Assembly (NCBI GenBank): GCA_947039275.1
Contig: CAMQYL010000022.1
Coordinates: 1-53,898 of the forward strand
Reading direction: 5' to 3'
DNA from: Amulumruptor sp947039275
Lineage (GTDB): Bacteria > Bacteroidota > Bacteroidia > Bacteroidales > Muribaculaceae
Length of the DNA: 53,898 nt
Position numbers and translations under genes: made by a program. The first letter of the stretch is position 1; each line of letters begins with the position of its first letter. The notes beneath the pieces were generated by a model. That model saw only the letters and a program-made list of their open reading frames with translations. It was not told the origin of the DNA and did not search any database. Of the stretch, positions 41,975 through 50,963 are shown in pieces.

Positions 41975-42433
41975 TCAGGATTGGGACGCTGTAGAGGCAT
42001 CGTTTTCGCGCATGCGCAGCAACAGCTCCTCACGCACAGCCTCGGGCAGCATCAGATGGCGCATGCCTATACACCGCGCCCACAGTCCTAGCTCGTCAGC
42101 GGGAACGGTCATCATCACGTCGCGAAACTCCTCTATCTCCTCGTCGGTGTAATCCGAGGGCTTTCTGCCTTGGAAGCGGTCAAGCTCCTCGTCGTCAAAG
42201 TAGAGGTCTTCAGCCGATTTGGGTAAACCCTTCTCGCATATGGCGTGGAGTCCGCAGCAGATGCCTGAGTGGGAATGGCAGCTGTCGGCAGCATCAGATG
42301 GTGAGGATGCAGTTGTGTTGTCGTCAGCCGTAATCGGTCGGGACGTGGCACGGCGTTTGCGCCACTGCGAGTAGCGGTAGAAGATGTAGAGAGTGAGAGC
42401 TATCCAGAGTATGAGCAGGATGAACGGCAGCAT
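41975..42433 (-). CDS. Membrane-anchored cysteine-containing protein of unknown function
   Basis: A 152-aa protein with one N-terminal membrane helix (LPFILLILWIALTLYIFYRY), a Ser/Thr-rich linker and a CHSHSGICCGLHAICEKG cluster with Cys52, Cys59, Cys60 and Cys66 plus two His, which could bind a metal. The rest is acidic and helical (AEDLYFDDEELDRFQGR and DVMMTVPADELGLWARCIGMR). I do not recognise its function. It sits between aroA (15 nt) and the metal permease (5 nt); a metal-related role is a guess. The topology places the Cys-rich region on the cytoplasmic side if the basic YRYSQWRKRR follows positive-inside. Confidence 0.65.
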   Translation of the reverse strand: MLPFILLILWIALTLYIFYRYSQWRKRRATSRPITADDNTTASSPSDAADSCHSHSGICCGLHAICEKGLPKSAEDLYFDDEELDRFQGRKPSDYTDEEIEEFRDVMMTVPADELGLWARCIGMRHLMLPEAVREELLLRMRENDASTASQS

Positions 42434-42448
42434 GTTTATGATGTGTGC

Positions 42449-43729
42449 TTATTCGGCAGCTTCTCGGGCAGCCTCCTCCTCATAAGGCTCTGATGCATCG
42501 ATGACGGTGAATCCGGCATTGCGCAGGTCGTCCCAGAATGTCGGGTAGCTCTTGCTGACAACCTCGGCATCGTTGATGATGATGCCAGGGATGAAGATGC
42601 TGACGGCGGCGAGAGCCATAGCCATGCGGTGGTCGTCGTAGGTGTCGAAATTGGGCATCTCAAACACCGGGGTACGTTTGCCTTCCCACTCCATCAGGTC
42701 ATCGCCAGTGATGGTCACCGGCACACCTATTTTGAGCAGTTCGCGTCGCATCGCCTCTATGCGGTCAGTCTCCTTGATGCGCAGCGAATGCATACCTGTG
42801 AAGCGGAACGGGATGCCGAGCAACGCGCAGGTGGTAATCACAGCCTGCGCGAGGTCGGGGCAGTCGGCAAAATCGTAGTTGAGACGCGCATCCTGATCGG
42901 GAGAAGCAAGCAGGTCGATGTCTGCATCTTCGCCATCCTCGGTGTTTATGCCGAGGTGTGTGTAGATATTGCTCACCACCGAGTCGCCTTGCAGGCTCGG
43001 GAGCTTGATGCCGTTGAGCCCTACGAAACCGCTGCTGACAGCTGCTATCTCGTACCAGAACGCTGCCGCGCTCCAGTCACCCTCAATAGTGAAGTCGCCT
43101 GGGCGATATGATGCCGCAGGGACGGTGATGGTGTTGCCGTAGAATTCTGCCTCCACTCCGCGCTCAGCCATCATGCCGAGAGTCATCAGAATGTATGGGC
43201 GCGAGGCTATTTCACCCTCAAGGGTCAGGGTGAGTCCGTTTGCCATCAGGGGACCTGTCATCAGCAATGCAGAGATGTATTGCGAACTGATGTCAGCCTT
43301 GACCTTGACCTCTCCGCCAGCCAGTCGGTGTCCGCGGATATGCAGCGGAGGGAATCCCTCTTCCGCAGCATACTCGATGTCGGCACCAGCCTGACGCAGA
43401 GCGTCAACGAGTGCGCTGATGGGGCGGCGACGCATGCGTTCGCTTCCGTCAAGCACCACATCGCAGCCGTCAAGCGTGGCATAATAAGCGGTCAGGAAGC
43501 GCATGGCGGTGCCTGCGGCACCTATATTTACCTCGCGGACATCGGGACCTTGCGACAGAGCGGCAGACAACACATCGGTGTCATCGCACTGTGCCAGCCC
43601 ATTGATTGAGCCTTCGCCTCCTGGAGTCAGTGCACGTAGTATCAGTGCGCGGTTAGAGAGGCTTTTAGAAGCAGGGAGCGATATGGCAGCTTCCAGTATG
43701 CCGTCAGGCGGCATGATGCGGAGATTCAT
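42449..43729 (-). CDS. aroA: 3-phosphoshikimate 1-carboxyvinyltransferase (EPSP synthase)
   Basis: Sixth step of the shikimate pathway: shikimate-3-phosphate plus PEP to EPSP. The 426-aa enzyme has LPASKSLSNRALILRAL, GAAGTAMRFLTAYYA, SSQYISALLMTGPLM and RIKETDRIEAMRREL, all active-site blocks of the family. The N-terminus MNLRIMPPDGILEAAISLPASKS is typical. Starts 3 nt after thrC, in the same operon. Aromatic and threonine synthesis are joined here, although the common precursor logic is not obvious. Confidence 0.95.
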   Translation of the reverse strand: MNLRIMPPDGILEAAISLPASKSLSNRALILRALTPGGEGSINGLAQCDDTDVLSAALSQGPDVREVNIGAAGTAMRFLTAYYATLDGCDVVLDGSERMRRRPISALVDALRQAGADIEYAAEEGFPPLHIRGHRLAGGEVKVKADISSQYISALLMTGPLMANGLTLTLEGEIASRPYILMTLGMMAERGVEAEFYGNTITVPAASYRPGDFTIEGDWSAAAFWYEIAAVSSGFVGLNGIKLPSLQGDSVVSNIYTHLGINTEDGEDADIDLLASPDQDARLNYDFADCPDLAQAVITTCALLGIPFRFTGMHSLRIKETDRIEAMRRELLKIGVPVTITGDDLMEWEGKRTPVFEMPNFDTYDDHRMAMALAAVSIFIPGIIINDAEVVSKSYPTFWDDLRNAGFTVIDASEPYEEEAAREAAE

Positions 43730-43732
43730 GAT

Positions 43733-45055
43733 TTATGCTTGAGAGAGGAGGAACTTCTTGAACGGCGCAAATGTACGCTGCATGGGTATCGACTGCTTTT
43801 CGCCTTTGAGGAAAGCGTTGAGGCGCGCAGGGATGTCAACTTCGCTGCCAGTGATGGCTTCGACAGTCTCCTTGAACTTGGCGGGATGGGCGGTCTCAAG
43901 GAAGATACCTGTTTCGTCAGGCGCAAGACCTTCAAGAAGGCTGCGGTATGCCACTGCTCCGTGGGGGTCAAGGAGATAGCCCTCGTTGGCGAGGGTGTCG
44001 CGGAGGGTTTCGGCTATCTGCTCGTCGGTGTATGTGCAACCTGAGATTTCGGCAGCGATGCGCGAATGGTCGTTGCCGTAAAGGTCAAGTACGCGGGCAA
44101 AGTTGCTCGGGTCTCCCACGTCCATAGCGTTGGCTATGGTGGCTATGGATGGACGGGGATTGTATTTGGCAGTCTGGAGATACTGGTAGAAGATGTCGTT
44201 GGCATTGTTGGCGGCGATGAAACGCTTGATGGGCAGTCCCATGCGCTTGCCGATGAGTCCGGCGGTGATGTTGCCGAAGTTGCCGCTCGGCACAGCTACC
44301 ACGATATTGTCAGTGCGCTTTCCTTTAGCAGCGAGCTGTGCATAGGCATGGAAATAGTAGAACATCTGGGGCAGGAAACGCGCCACATTGATGGAGTTGG
44401 CAGATGTGAGCTGCATTGCCTCGTTGAGTTCGGCATCCATGAACGCCTGTTTGACGAGAGCCTGACAGTCATCAAATGTGCCGTTGACCTCAAGTGCTGT
44501 GATGTTTTGCCCGAGGGTAGTGAACTGAGCCTCCTGGATGCGGCTGACCTTGCCCTTGGGATAGAGCACGAATACTCTGACACCCTCCACTCCGAGGAAG
44601 CCGTTGGCTACCGCGCTGCCGGTGTCACCCGATGTGGCTACAAGCACATTGACCATGCGTCCGTTGCCACGCTTGGCGTTGAAGTAGCCGAGCAGACGAG
44701 CCATGAAGCGCGCACCTACATCCTTGAATGCCAGAGTGGGACCATGGTATAGTTCGAGCGAATAGCGGTTTTCAGCCACGTGGACCAGAGGAATCTCAAA
44801 ATTGAGCGTTTCGCTGACGATGCGCTTGAGTTCCTCGCTTTCGATGTCGCCGCCGAAGAGCGTGTTTGCCACGACATAGGCTATGTCGGTAAGGCTCATC
44901 TCGGCGATGTTGTTGAAAAACGCCTGAGGGAGCAGTCCTATGGTCTCAGGCATGAACAGACCCTTGTCAGAAGCAAGACCGTGCACGACAGCTTCCTCCA
45001 AAGTCGCCATCGGTGCATTGCCCGATGTGCTGTAGTATTTGATATGCTGGCTCAT
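43733..45055 (-). CDS. thrC: Threonine synthase
   Basis: PLP enzyme converting O-phospho-L-homoserine to L-threonine. The 440-aa protein has the PLP lysine Lys111 in YHGPTLAFKDVGARF, NVLVATSGDTGSAVANGF for phosphate binding and AVPSGNFGNITAGLIGKRMG. It belongs to the longer, E. coli-like class. It starts 15 nt after the apgM-like stop and 3 nt before aroA. The presence of this enzyme demands a homoserine kinase, which the preceding gene probably provides. Confidence 0.95.
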   Translation of the reverse strand: MSQHIKYYSTSGNAPMATLEEAVVHGLASDKGLFMPETIGLLPQAFFNNIAEMSLTDIAYVVANTLFGGDIESEELKRIVSETLNFEIPLVHVAENRYSLELYHGPTLAFKDVGARFMARLLGYFNAKRGNGRMVNVLVATSGDTGSAVANGFLGVEGVRVFVLYPKGKVSRIQEAQFTTLGQNITALEVNGTFDDCQALVKQAFMDAELNEAMQLTSANSINVARFLPQMFYYFHAYAQLAAKGKRTDNIVVAVPSGNFGNITAGLIGKRMGLPIKRFIAANNANDIFYQYLQTAKYNPRPSIATIANAMDVGDPSNFARVLDLYGNDHSRIAAEISGCTYTDEQIAETLRDTLANEGYLLDPHGAVAYRSLLEGLAPDETGIFLETAHPAKFKETVEAITGSEVDIPARLNAFLKGEKQSIPMQRTFAPFKKFLLSQA

Positions 45056-45070
45056 CAGTATATGTGAGTG

Positions 45071-46282
45071 TTATTTTAAAAATTCGCGGATGAATTCATC
45101 GCCCTGCATCAGTCCGTAGCCGCCATAGGCAGCGGACGCTTCGGTGTAGACCGTTACATCGTCGGGGGCGATGTCGGGACGGTAGATGAGGAAGGGGACG
45201 GGGCGATTGGTGTGGGTGCGCAGGTGGCAAGGGGTAGGATGGTCCGGGAGGATGGCGATGGCTACCTCCTCGTCCATTTCTTTAACCGCTTCGAGCAGTG
45301 GACGCAGCACACGCTGGTCAAGATACTCCACGGTGGTCTTTTTCAGCTTGGCATCGCCCTCGTGGCCTGCTTCGTCGCTTGCCTCGATGTGGAGGAATAC
45401 GAAATCGGCATCGCCTTTGAGAGCATCTATGGCAGCCTTTACCTTACCCTCGTAGTTGGTGTCGGCAAGACCTGTCGCACCGGGAACTATTATGGGTTCA
45501 AGTCCGGCGTACACCCCTATGCCACGGATAAGGTCAACGGCTGAGATGACCACACCCTTCTTGATGCCAAAGAGGGTCATCATGGTCTCCATCGACGGTT
45601 TGTAGCCCGGGCTCCACGGCCATATGCTGTTGGCTGGGTCTTTGCCCTCGGCGATGCGTCGGAGGTTGACGGGATGGTCACGCAGTATCTCCTGCGAGTC
45701 GAGTATGAGGGAGTTGATGTAATCGGCAGTTTCCTCGGCTTCGGGCACTTCGGCGCGTACCATCACCTCCATCGACTGTGCGCCAGGCACATCGTGGGGC
45801 GGAGTGCAAGAAATGCGTTTGTCAGCATCCTTGATCTTGAGCAGGTGGCGGTAGCTGACTCCGGTGTATATCTTGAATCGTCCGTCAGCCAGGCGCGTGT
45901 TGAGCGTGTCGATGAGCTGGTCAGCCTCCTCAGTGGTGATATGTCCGGCAGAGTGGTTCTTTATGGAGCCGTCGGGGTTGAGGCAGATGAGGTTGCATCT
46001 CACTGCCATCTCGTCAGGCTCGATAGCGATGCCCATGCTTGCCGCTTCAAGAGAGCCTCGTCCCTCAAACACCTTGGGCACGTCATAACCCAACAGTGAC
46101 AGGTGGGCTATCTCGCTGCCCGGGTGCATGCCGTCGGGGACGGTAGCGAGGAGTCCGAGCCGTCCGCGCTCCGCCATCATGTCGAGAGTGGGGGTATCTG
46201 CGGCTTCAAGCGGAGTCATGCCGCCGAGAGCTTCGCATGGTTCGTCTGCCATGCCGTCGCCGAGTACGATTATATGTTTCAT
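45071..46282 (-). CDS. ApgM-like phosphoglycerate mutase, probable homoserine kinase
   Basis: A 403-aa alkaline-phosphatase-fold protein of the archaeal-type cofactor-independent phosphoglycerate mutase family. The metal-binding start is VLGDGMADEPCEALGGMTPLEAA, the nucleophile region GMHPGSEIAHLSLLGYD, and the second metal site HIEASDEAGHEGDAKLK and ILPDHPTPCHLRTH. In Bacteroidetes such genes sit between thrA and thrC where ThrB is missing, and the subfamily is listed as proposed homoserine kinase. The same arrangement here supports that role; the mutase role is the alternative. It starts 15 nt after thrA. Confidence 0.85.
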   Translation of the reverse strand: MKHIIVLGDGMADEPCEALGGMTPLEAADTPTLDMMAERGRLGLLATVPDGMHPGSEIAHLSLLGYDVPKVFEGRGSLEAASMGIAIEPDEMAVRCNLICLNPDGSIKNHSAGHITTEEADQLIDTLNTRLADGRFKIYTGVSYRHLLKIKDADKRISCTPPHDVPGAQSMEVMVRAEVPEAEETADYINSLILDSQEILRDHPVNLRRIAEGKDPANSIWPWSPGYKPSMETMMTLFGIKKGVVISAVDLIRGIGVYAGLEPIIVPGATGLADTNYEGKVKAAIDALKGDADFVFLHIEASDEAGHEGDAKLKKTTVEYLDQRVLRPLLEAVKEMDEEVAIAILPDHPTPCHLRTHTNRPVPFLIYRPDIAPDDVTVYTEASAAYGGYGLMQGDEFIREFLK

Positions 46283-46297
46283 TTGCGTGGAGATTGC

Positions 46298-48733
46298 TTA
46301 TCGGATGTTAGCAATGCTGATTATGTCGGCGAACACGCCGGCTGCCGTCACTTCGGCACCTGCACCGTAGCCTTTGATGACCATGGGGTATTCCTTGTAG
46401 CGTTCGGTGGTCAGAAGGATTACGTTGTTGCTGCCTTCAAGCGAATAAAATGGATGGTTGTGACCCACACGCTTGAGACCGACGCTGACTGCTCCGTTTT
46501 CAAGAGTTGCCACGAAACGGAAATGCTCGTCTTTAGCCTCCGCTTCGGCGCGGTGACTCTCAAATTCGCCGTCGAGCGACTTGATATTTTCAAAGAACTG
46601 CTCTATGGTGCCCTCAAAATATTTTTCGGGGACGAAGAGATTGCGTACAACATCAGCCTGATCGACCTTGTAGCCGGCTTCGCGGGCGAGGATGACCAGT
46701 TTGCGGATCACATCCTTGCCAGAGAGGTCGATGCGTGGGTCAGGCTCGGTGTAACCTGCCTCCTGTGCCATCAGTATGGCGCGGCTCAGAGGCACGTCCT
46801 TGCTCAGGACATTGAAGATGTAGTTGAGCGTTCCCGACACCACCGCCTCTATTTTGAGAATCTTATCGCCGGAGTTGATGAGGGAGTTGATGGTGTTGAT
46901 GATGGGGAGGCCGGCGCCAACGTTTGTCTCAAAGAGGAATTTCACATCCTTCTTTCTGGCTATAGTCTTTAGCTCCTTATAGCTTTCGTAGTCGCTTGAT
47001 GCCGCTATCTTGTTGGCTGCCACGACATTGACATTGTGTGAAAGCAAGGTAGGGTATAGGGCGGCGATTTCCGCGCTGGCGGTGCAGTCGACGAATACGG
47101 AGTTGTAGATATTCATCTTAAGCACTTCGTCAACGATAATCTGCGGATTGGCATCTATCCCTTTCTCCTTTAGGAGGTTAGACGCATCGGCGGTGTCAAG
47201 ACCGTTGCGGTCGAAGATGGCGCGTTTGCTTGATGCTATGCCTACGACGTTGAGACGCAGGTTTTTGTTGCGGAGCAGTTCGTCCTGCTGCTTGCTTATC
47301 TGGCTCAGGAGACTTCTGCCCACATTGCCGATTCCCACAAGGAATAGGTTGAGCACCGAGCTTTCGGATAGGAAAAACGAGTCATGGATGACGTTGAGGG
47401 CTTTGCGGAGGCTCTTTTTGTCGATTACGAATGATATGTTGGTCTCCGATGCTCCCTGGGCGCATGCTATGACATTGATGCCGTTAGAGCCGAGGGTGTT
47501 GAAGAGTTTGCCGGCGATACCTGTGGTGTGCTTCATCTTCTCGCCCACGACAGCCACGGTGGCTAAGTCAGGCTCTGCCTTGATGCTATTGAACATGCCG
47601 CTTGAAAGCTCTTCGGCAAATTCCTCGCTGAGTACCTTGACTGCCAAGTCTGCATCGGCATTGCGGACGGCGATGGATGTGTTGTTTTCGCTTGCTGCCT
47701 GCGACACGAGGAATACGCTCACGCCGTTGCGTGACAGGGCTGTGAATATGCGTGCGTTGACACCGATGACACCCACCATGCAGAGGCTCGTGATGGTGAC
47801 GAGGCAGGTGTCGTTGATTGACGAGATGCCCTTGATGAGCTGGCCGTCGCTGCCGCTTTCATTGCTGATGCAGGTGCCTGGTGCCGAGGGGTTGAAGGTG
47901 TTCTTGACCAGGATGGGGATGTTCTTGTGGTAGACGGGGTAGATGGTCGGGGGATAGATGACCTTCGCGCCGAAGTTGCACAGCTCCATTGCTTCGGTAA
48001 ACGACAGGTGGTCAATTACATATGCCGAGTTGATGACCCTCGGGTCGGCAGTCATAAAGCCGTCGACATCGGTCCATATCTCCAGCACATCTGCATCGAG
48101 AGCCGCCGCCATGATGGAGGCGGTGTAGTCGCTACCTCCGCGTCCGAGGTTGGTGACATCGCCCTTAGAGTCGGATGCGATGAAGCCCCCCATGACAGCC
48201 GTTGTCCAGTTGCCGCCGTCAAATGCGCCGTGTATCAGTTCCTGGGTCAGCTCATTGTCGAGTATGTGCTGGCCGTAGGTATTGGTGGTGGTCTTGATGA
48301 TGTTGCGGGAGTCGAAATGTGTGGCTCCCTCTATTATGTTGCTGATGATGACGCTTGAGAGGCGTTCGCCGTAGCTGACTATGATGTCGAGGGCGCGTGG
48401 CGACAGATCGCGGAGCAGGGTCACGCCGCGGTAGATGTTGGCGAGTTCGTCAAGGAGCAGGCGCACCTTGTCCATCGTCTCGACGCGTCGGGCTTCGGGG
48501 ACTATGCCTTCGATGACATCTACATGGCGTTGCACTATCCGTGCATATGATTCGAGATAGGATATATCGTCCTTGACGGCAAGGTGTGCAGTCGCTATGA
48601 GCTGGTCGGTGATGCCGCCGAGGGCTGATACCACCACGACCTTGCGACCGGGTATGCCTTCGACGATTTTCTTGACATTGCGCAGACTCTCGACAGTGCC
48701 TACCGAAGTGCCGCCAAATTTCAGAACTTTCAT
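46298..48733 (-). CDS. thrA: Bifunctional aspartate kinase / homoserine dehydrogenase
   Basis: First and third steps of threonine and methionine synthesis from aspartate. The 811-aa protein has an aspartate kinase domain (MKVLKFGGTSVG to about 290), a regulatory ACT region (about 310-460) containing VGVIGVNARIFTALSRNGVSVFLVSQ and TGIAGKLFNTLGSNGINVIACAQG, and homoserine dehydrogenase from about 465 (LFLVGIGNVGRSLL, then NAATIAASSDYE-like NVVAANKIAASSDYE). The start at 48733 gives the family N-terminus; an upstream in-frame ATG at 48763 adds ten residues. The first gene of the operon. Feedback inhibition by threonine is expected from the ACT domains. Confidence 0.94.
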   Translation of the reverse strand: MKVLKFGGTSVGTVESLRNVKKIVEGIPGRKVVVVSALGGITDQLIATAHLAVKDDISYLESYARIVQRHVDVIEGIVPEARRVETMDKVRLLLDELANIYRGVTLLRDLSPRALDIIVSYGERLSSVIISNIIEGATHFDSRNIIKTTTNTYGQHILDNELTQELIHGAFDGGNWTTAVMGGFIASDSKGDVTNLGRGGSDYTASIMAAALDADVLEIWTDVDGFMTADPRVINSAYVIDHLSFTEAMELCNFGAKVIYPPTIYPVYHKNIPILVKNTFNPSAPGTCISNESGSDGQLIKGISSINDTCLVTITSLCMVGVIGVNARIFTALSRNGVSVFLVSQAASENNTSIAVRNADADLAVKVLSEEFAEELSSGMFNSIKAEPDLATVAVVGEKMKHTTGIAGKLFNTLGSNGINVIACAQGASETNISFVIDKKSLRKALNVIHDSFFLSESSVLNLFLVGIGNVGRSLLSQISKQQDELLRNKNLRLNVVGIASSKRAIFDRNGLDTADASNLLKEKGIDANPQIIVDEVLKMNIYNSVFVDCTASAEIAALYPTLLSHNVNVVAANKIAASSDYESYKELKTIARKKDVKFLFETNVGAGLPIINTINSLINSGDKILKIEAVVSGTLNYIFNVLSKDVPLSRAILMAQEAGYTEPDPRIDLSGKDVIRKLVILAREAGYKVDQADVVRNLFVPEKYFEGTIEQFFENIKSLDGEFESHRAEAEAKDEHFRFVATLENGAVSVGLKRVGHNHPFYSLEGSNNVILLTTERYKEYPMVIKGYGAGAEVTAAGVFADIISIANIR

Positions 48734-48848
48734 ATGTGTCGTATCGATACAGAGTTGACGCATCCTGCCAGCCGTATGTAATTTGCAGATTATGTGGCTG
48801 TAAGCCTCATGACGCAGAATGCAATGATTGTATATGAGCTTTCAATCT

Positions 48849-48881
48849 ACAAATTTAGCAAATTCCCCCCAACCACCCAAA
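48849..48881 (-). promoter_or_regulatory. Promoter for the thr operon
   Basis: On the minus strand TTTG (48881-48878), 20 nt, then TAAATTTGT (48857-48849). It fits the consensus. The leader to the thrA ATG is about 110 nt. Confidence 0.65.
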
Positions 48882-48967
48882 TAGCATCCCCGCCATCGGC
48901 GTAAAAATCGATAGATTAGCCAAGGCACAAGCAGTCCGTAAACGGCTACTCGTATCTTCGGGAGTCA

Positions 48968-50479
48968 TTATTTTGAGGACTCGTTATTTATCGGAAACAG
49001 ACTTTCAACCAGACGAGATTTCTCGGCGGCTGAGAGATTGAAAATATCTTGGCTTGCCAAATCGGAGTAACGATCCATATTGGGTCTGACGAATCGCCGG
49101 TGGTGTCTGCCGTCGATGATTGCGACTATCTCATAATGTCTTTTGGAATTGACTGAAACCGACAGATTGGTGATTGTTCTACCATGCTTATCGGTGAAAG
49201 ATGATGTCTGATTGTCGCTATTTTCGAGATAGCCAAATAAGGTGAGATTGTCATGTAGCGTCTTTTGGATGATGCCGCGCCATGGTTGGCTGATGCCGTA
49301 AGTTTCAGCATATACGCTGAATCGCATTACGGCTTCGGCTACACGATTGATTATGGCATTTGCATTCTTGATGTCGTTCTGTTTGGCGAAATCAAGTAAG
49401 TCCAACTTTGAAATGTCTGCTGTCTTGGTTCCGATGCTTAGTCGACGCTCGATATTCGGACCGGTACCGTTCGTGTTGAATATGAATGTCATGTCGTATG
49501 CCGGAGCGAGGTGCCATTTGCCGTTCTCCTCAAGAAGAAATGAGAAGTTTTTGTTATGGTCGTCTGTGTTGTTGGCTATGACATTGAAAACCATACGGGC
49601 AAAGAGTTGCTCTATCTCTGATTCAGAGATGGATATTTCTCGGCATGTCGCCACAAGGTCTTCGTAACTTCGTGCTTCCGGATTCATGGCGGCTAATGTC
49701 TGAATATGTATCTTTTTGCCGTTTTTCCTATCGAAACGTTTTGTAAGGAAATGATTGATGCCTTCGACCGGGAGCAACCGGCATTCTTCCATCTTTATTC
49801 CTGCTGCAACAGCCATATTATGATAGGTCGTTTCAATTTCAGCTATAGACATTGACTTGTCGCCGAATTTCAGTATGTAATACTCAAATCCGTCAAGGCT
49901 ATCAGATTGTCCCGACCGTATTTCGCCGGTCTTATTGTTTATGGCGATAATTGCTTTCATCTGACGGCCTCCGGCAGAGGTGCCCACTGCAAGCAATGCC
50001 TGCATTGTCAGCTTGTCATGGCTGTCAAGCACGATGTTTCCTCGGTCTTCAAGGACTTTCAGCGACATTTCATGCAGAGCGTTGATGTCGATAGCCTGTG
50101 TATGGGTGAGATCTGCGGCGTATGGTTCGTATTCCAACGCTCCCATTCCTCTTGTGCCGATAAACATCAGCTTGTAAAGCGGAGTGACTTTGTTACGGGG
50201 AATTTTGTTATCTTTTACCCATTGGTCAAACAGGGTATTGCCCCATGAGTCGGGTAATGAGTCTGCGATGAACGGTGGCAGTCCTTGATATGTAGGATGC
50301 TCATCACCATATATCGGCAGAAGAATATTGCGGTTTGCTGCTGGAGATAGCAACGGCGCGATATCCGCGATTTCATCCTTTCGCTCGGGGTTATACATGA
50401 AATACGTTCGTCTCGTAGCAGAATCCCATACAAGCCGTCCGATTTCTCGTCCCCATAATTTTACTTTCAAATATTTCAT
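48968..50479 (-). CDS. hipA: HipA family kinase toxin
   Basis: A 503-aa HipA-like serine kinase, the toxin of a HipBA pair. The N-terminal couple_hipA-type domain starts MKYLKVKLWGREIGRLVWD, GTSAGGRQMKAIIAI (166-180) forms part of the nucleotide site, and the catalytic loop is NTDDHNKNFSFLL (304-316) with Asp306/307, followed by APAYDMTF with Asp329. E. coli HipA phosphorylates GltX; the target here is unknown. About 60 more residues than E. coli HipA are present, at the C-terminus (TNLSVSVNSKRHYEIVAIIDG). The ATG at 50479 overlaps the stop of the antitoxin gene (ATGA). Confidence 0.9.
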   Translation of the reverse strand: MKYLKVKLWGREIGRLVWDSATRRTYFMYNPERKDEIADIAPLLSPAANRNILLPIYGDEHPTYQGLPPFIADSLPDSWGNTLFDQWVKDNKIPRNKVTPLYKLMFIGTRGMGALEYEPYAADLTHTQAIDINALHEMSLKVLEDRGNIVLDSHDKLTMQALLAVGTSAGGRQMKAIIAINNKTGEIRSGQSDSLDGFEYYILKFGDKSMSIAEIETTYHNMAVAAGIKMEECRLLPVEGINHFLTKRFDRKNGKKIHIQTLAAMNPEARSYEDLVATCREISISESEIEQLFARMVFNVIANNTDDHNKNFSFLLEENGKWHLAPAYDMTFIFNTNGTGPNIERRLSIGTKTADISKLDLLDFAKQNDIKNANAIINRVAEAVMRFSVYAETYGISQPWRGIIQKTLHDNLTLFGYLENSDNQTSSFTDKHGRTITNLSVSVNSKRHYEIVAIIDGRHHRRFVRPNMDRYSDLASQDIFNLSAAEKSRLVESLFPINNESSK

Positions 50480-50805
50480 GCCTGCATTCCCTTTTTTGAC
50501 GAATGGCGAACACGTTGAACTTTCTTCTCGTCGTCTCCATACAAATAAGGAGATTCCGGCAGTTCCGGAAGCAATGAATCCCATTTGTCATTAAGTCCGA
50601 TTGCTTTTAAAAGCCGCAGCAATGTGCTGAGCGAAATGTCTGTCATATTGCCGGACTCGAATTTGTAGAGAGTAGTCATGCCAATAGAAGCGGCTTCGGA
50701 AATCTCCTTACGGGTCATCCGCAGACGCAAACGATAGTCACGAAATCTCAATCCAAGGTTCCGAATCACGTCAGGCGTTGATAAAGACTTGTTTGATAGT
50801 ATCAT
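50476..50805 (-). CDS. hipB: HipB-like helix-turn-helix antitoxin
   Basis: A 109-aa Xre-type DNA-binding protein: LGLRFRDYRLRLRMTRKEISEAASIGMTTLYKFESG is the HTH_3 helix-turn-helix (about 17-52), with a C-terminal basic tail. It should bind and neutralise HipA and repress its own operon. It overlaps hipA by 4 nt, so the two are translationally coupled. Its ATG lies inside a 14-bp perfect palindrome, an obvious autoregulatory site. Confidence 0.88.
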   Translation of the reverse strand: MILSNKSLSTPDVIRNLGLRFRDYRLRLRMTRKEISEAASIGMTTLYKFESGNMTDISLSTLLRLLKAIGLNDKWDSLLPELPESPYLYGDDEKKVQRVRHSSKKGMQA

Positions 50806-50814
50806 TATAATGAT
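50801..50814. promoter_or_regulatory. Operator-like palindrome at the hipB start codon
   Basis: ATCATTATAATGAT is a perfect 14-bp palindrome that contains the hipB ATG (50805-50803 on the minus strand). It is a candidate HipB operator that would also affect translation start. Confidence 0.5.
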
Positions 50815-50859
50815 ATTTATGAGCTGTGTTTGCTTGTAATGCTCTCTTTAGTGATATTT

Positions 50860-50892
50860 ACAAATATAGATATTAATTTTCGGACTTCCAAG
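50860..50892 (-). promoter_or_regulatory. Promoter for hipBA
   Basis: On the minus strand CTTG (50892-50889), 20 nt, then TATATTTGT (50868-50860). The -33 element has one mismatch to TTTG. The leader to the hipB ATG is about 50 nt and includes the palindrome. Confidence 0.5.
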
Positions 50893-50963
50893 TTTTCTTC
50901 AATATTGATATTGTTTATGTGGCTTGTTGTGTATTTGATTTGTTTTGATTAATTTTGCTATTG

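Noticed and set aside
48734..48848. Thr-leader peptide for attenuation of thrA (ATG AGG CTT ACA GCC ACA TAA)
   Set aside because: Only six codons with two Thr, no clear terminator/antiterminator pair, and Bacteroidetes are not known to use this control widely. Too weak.
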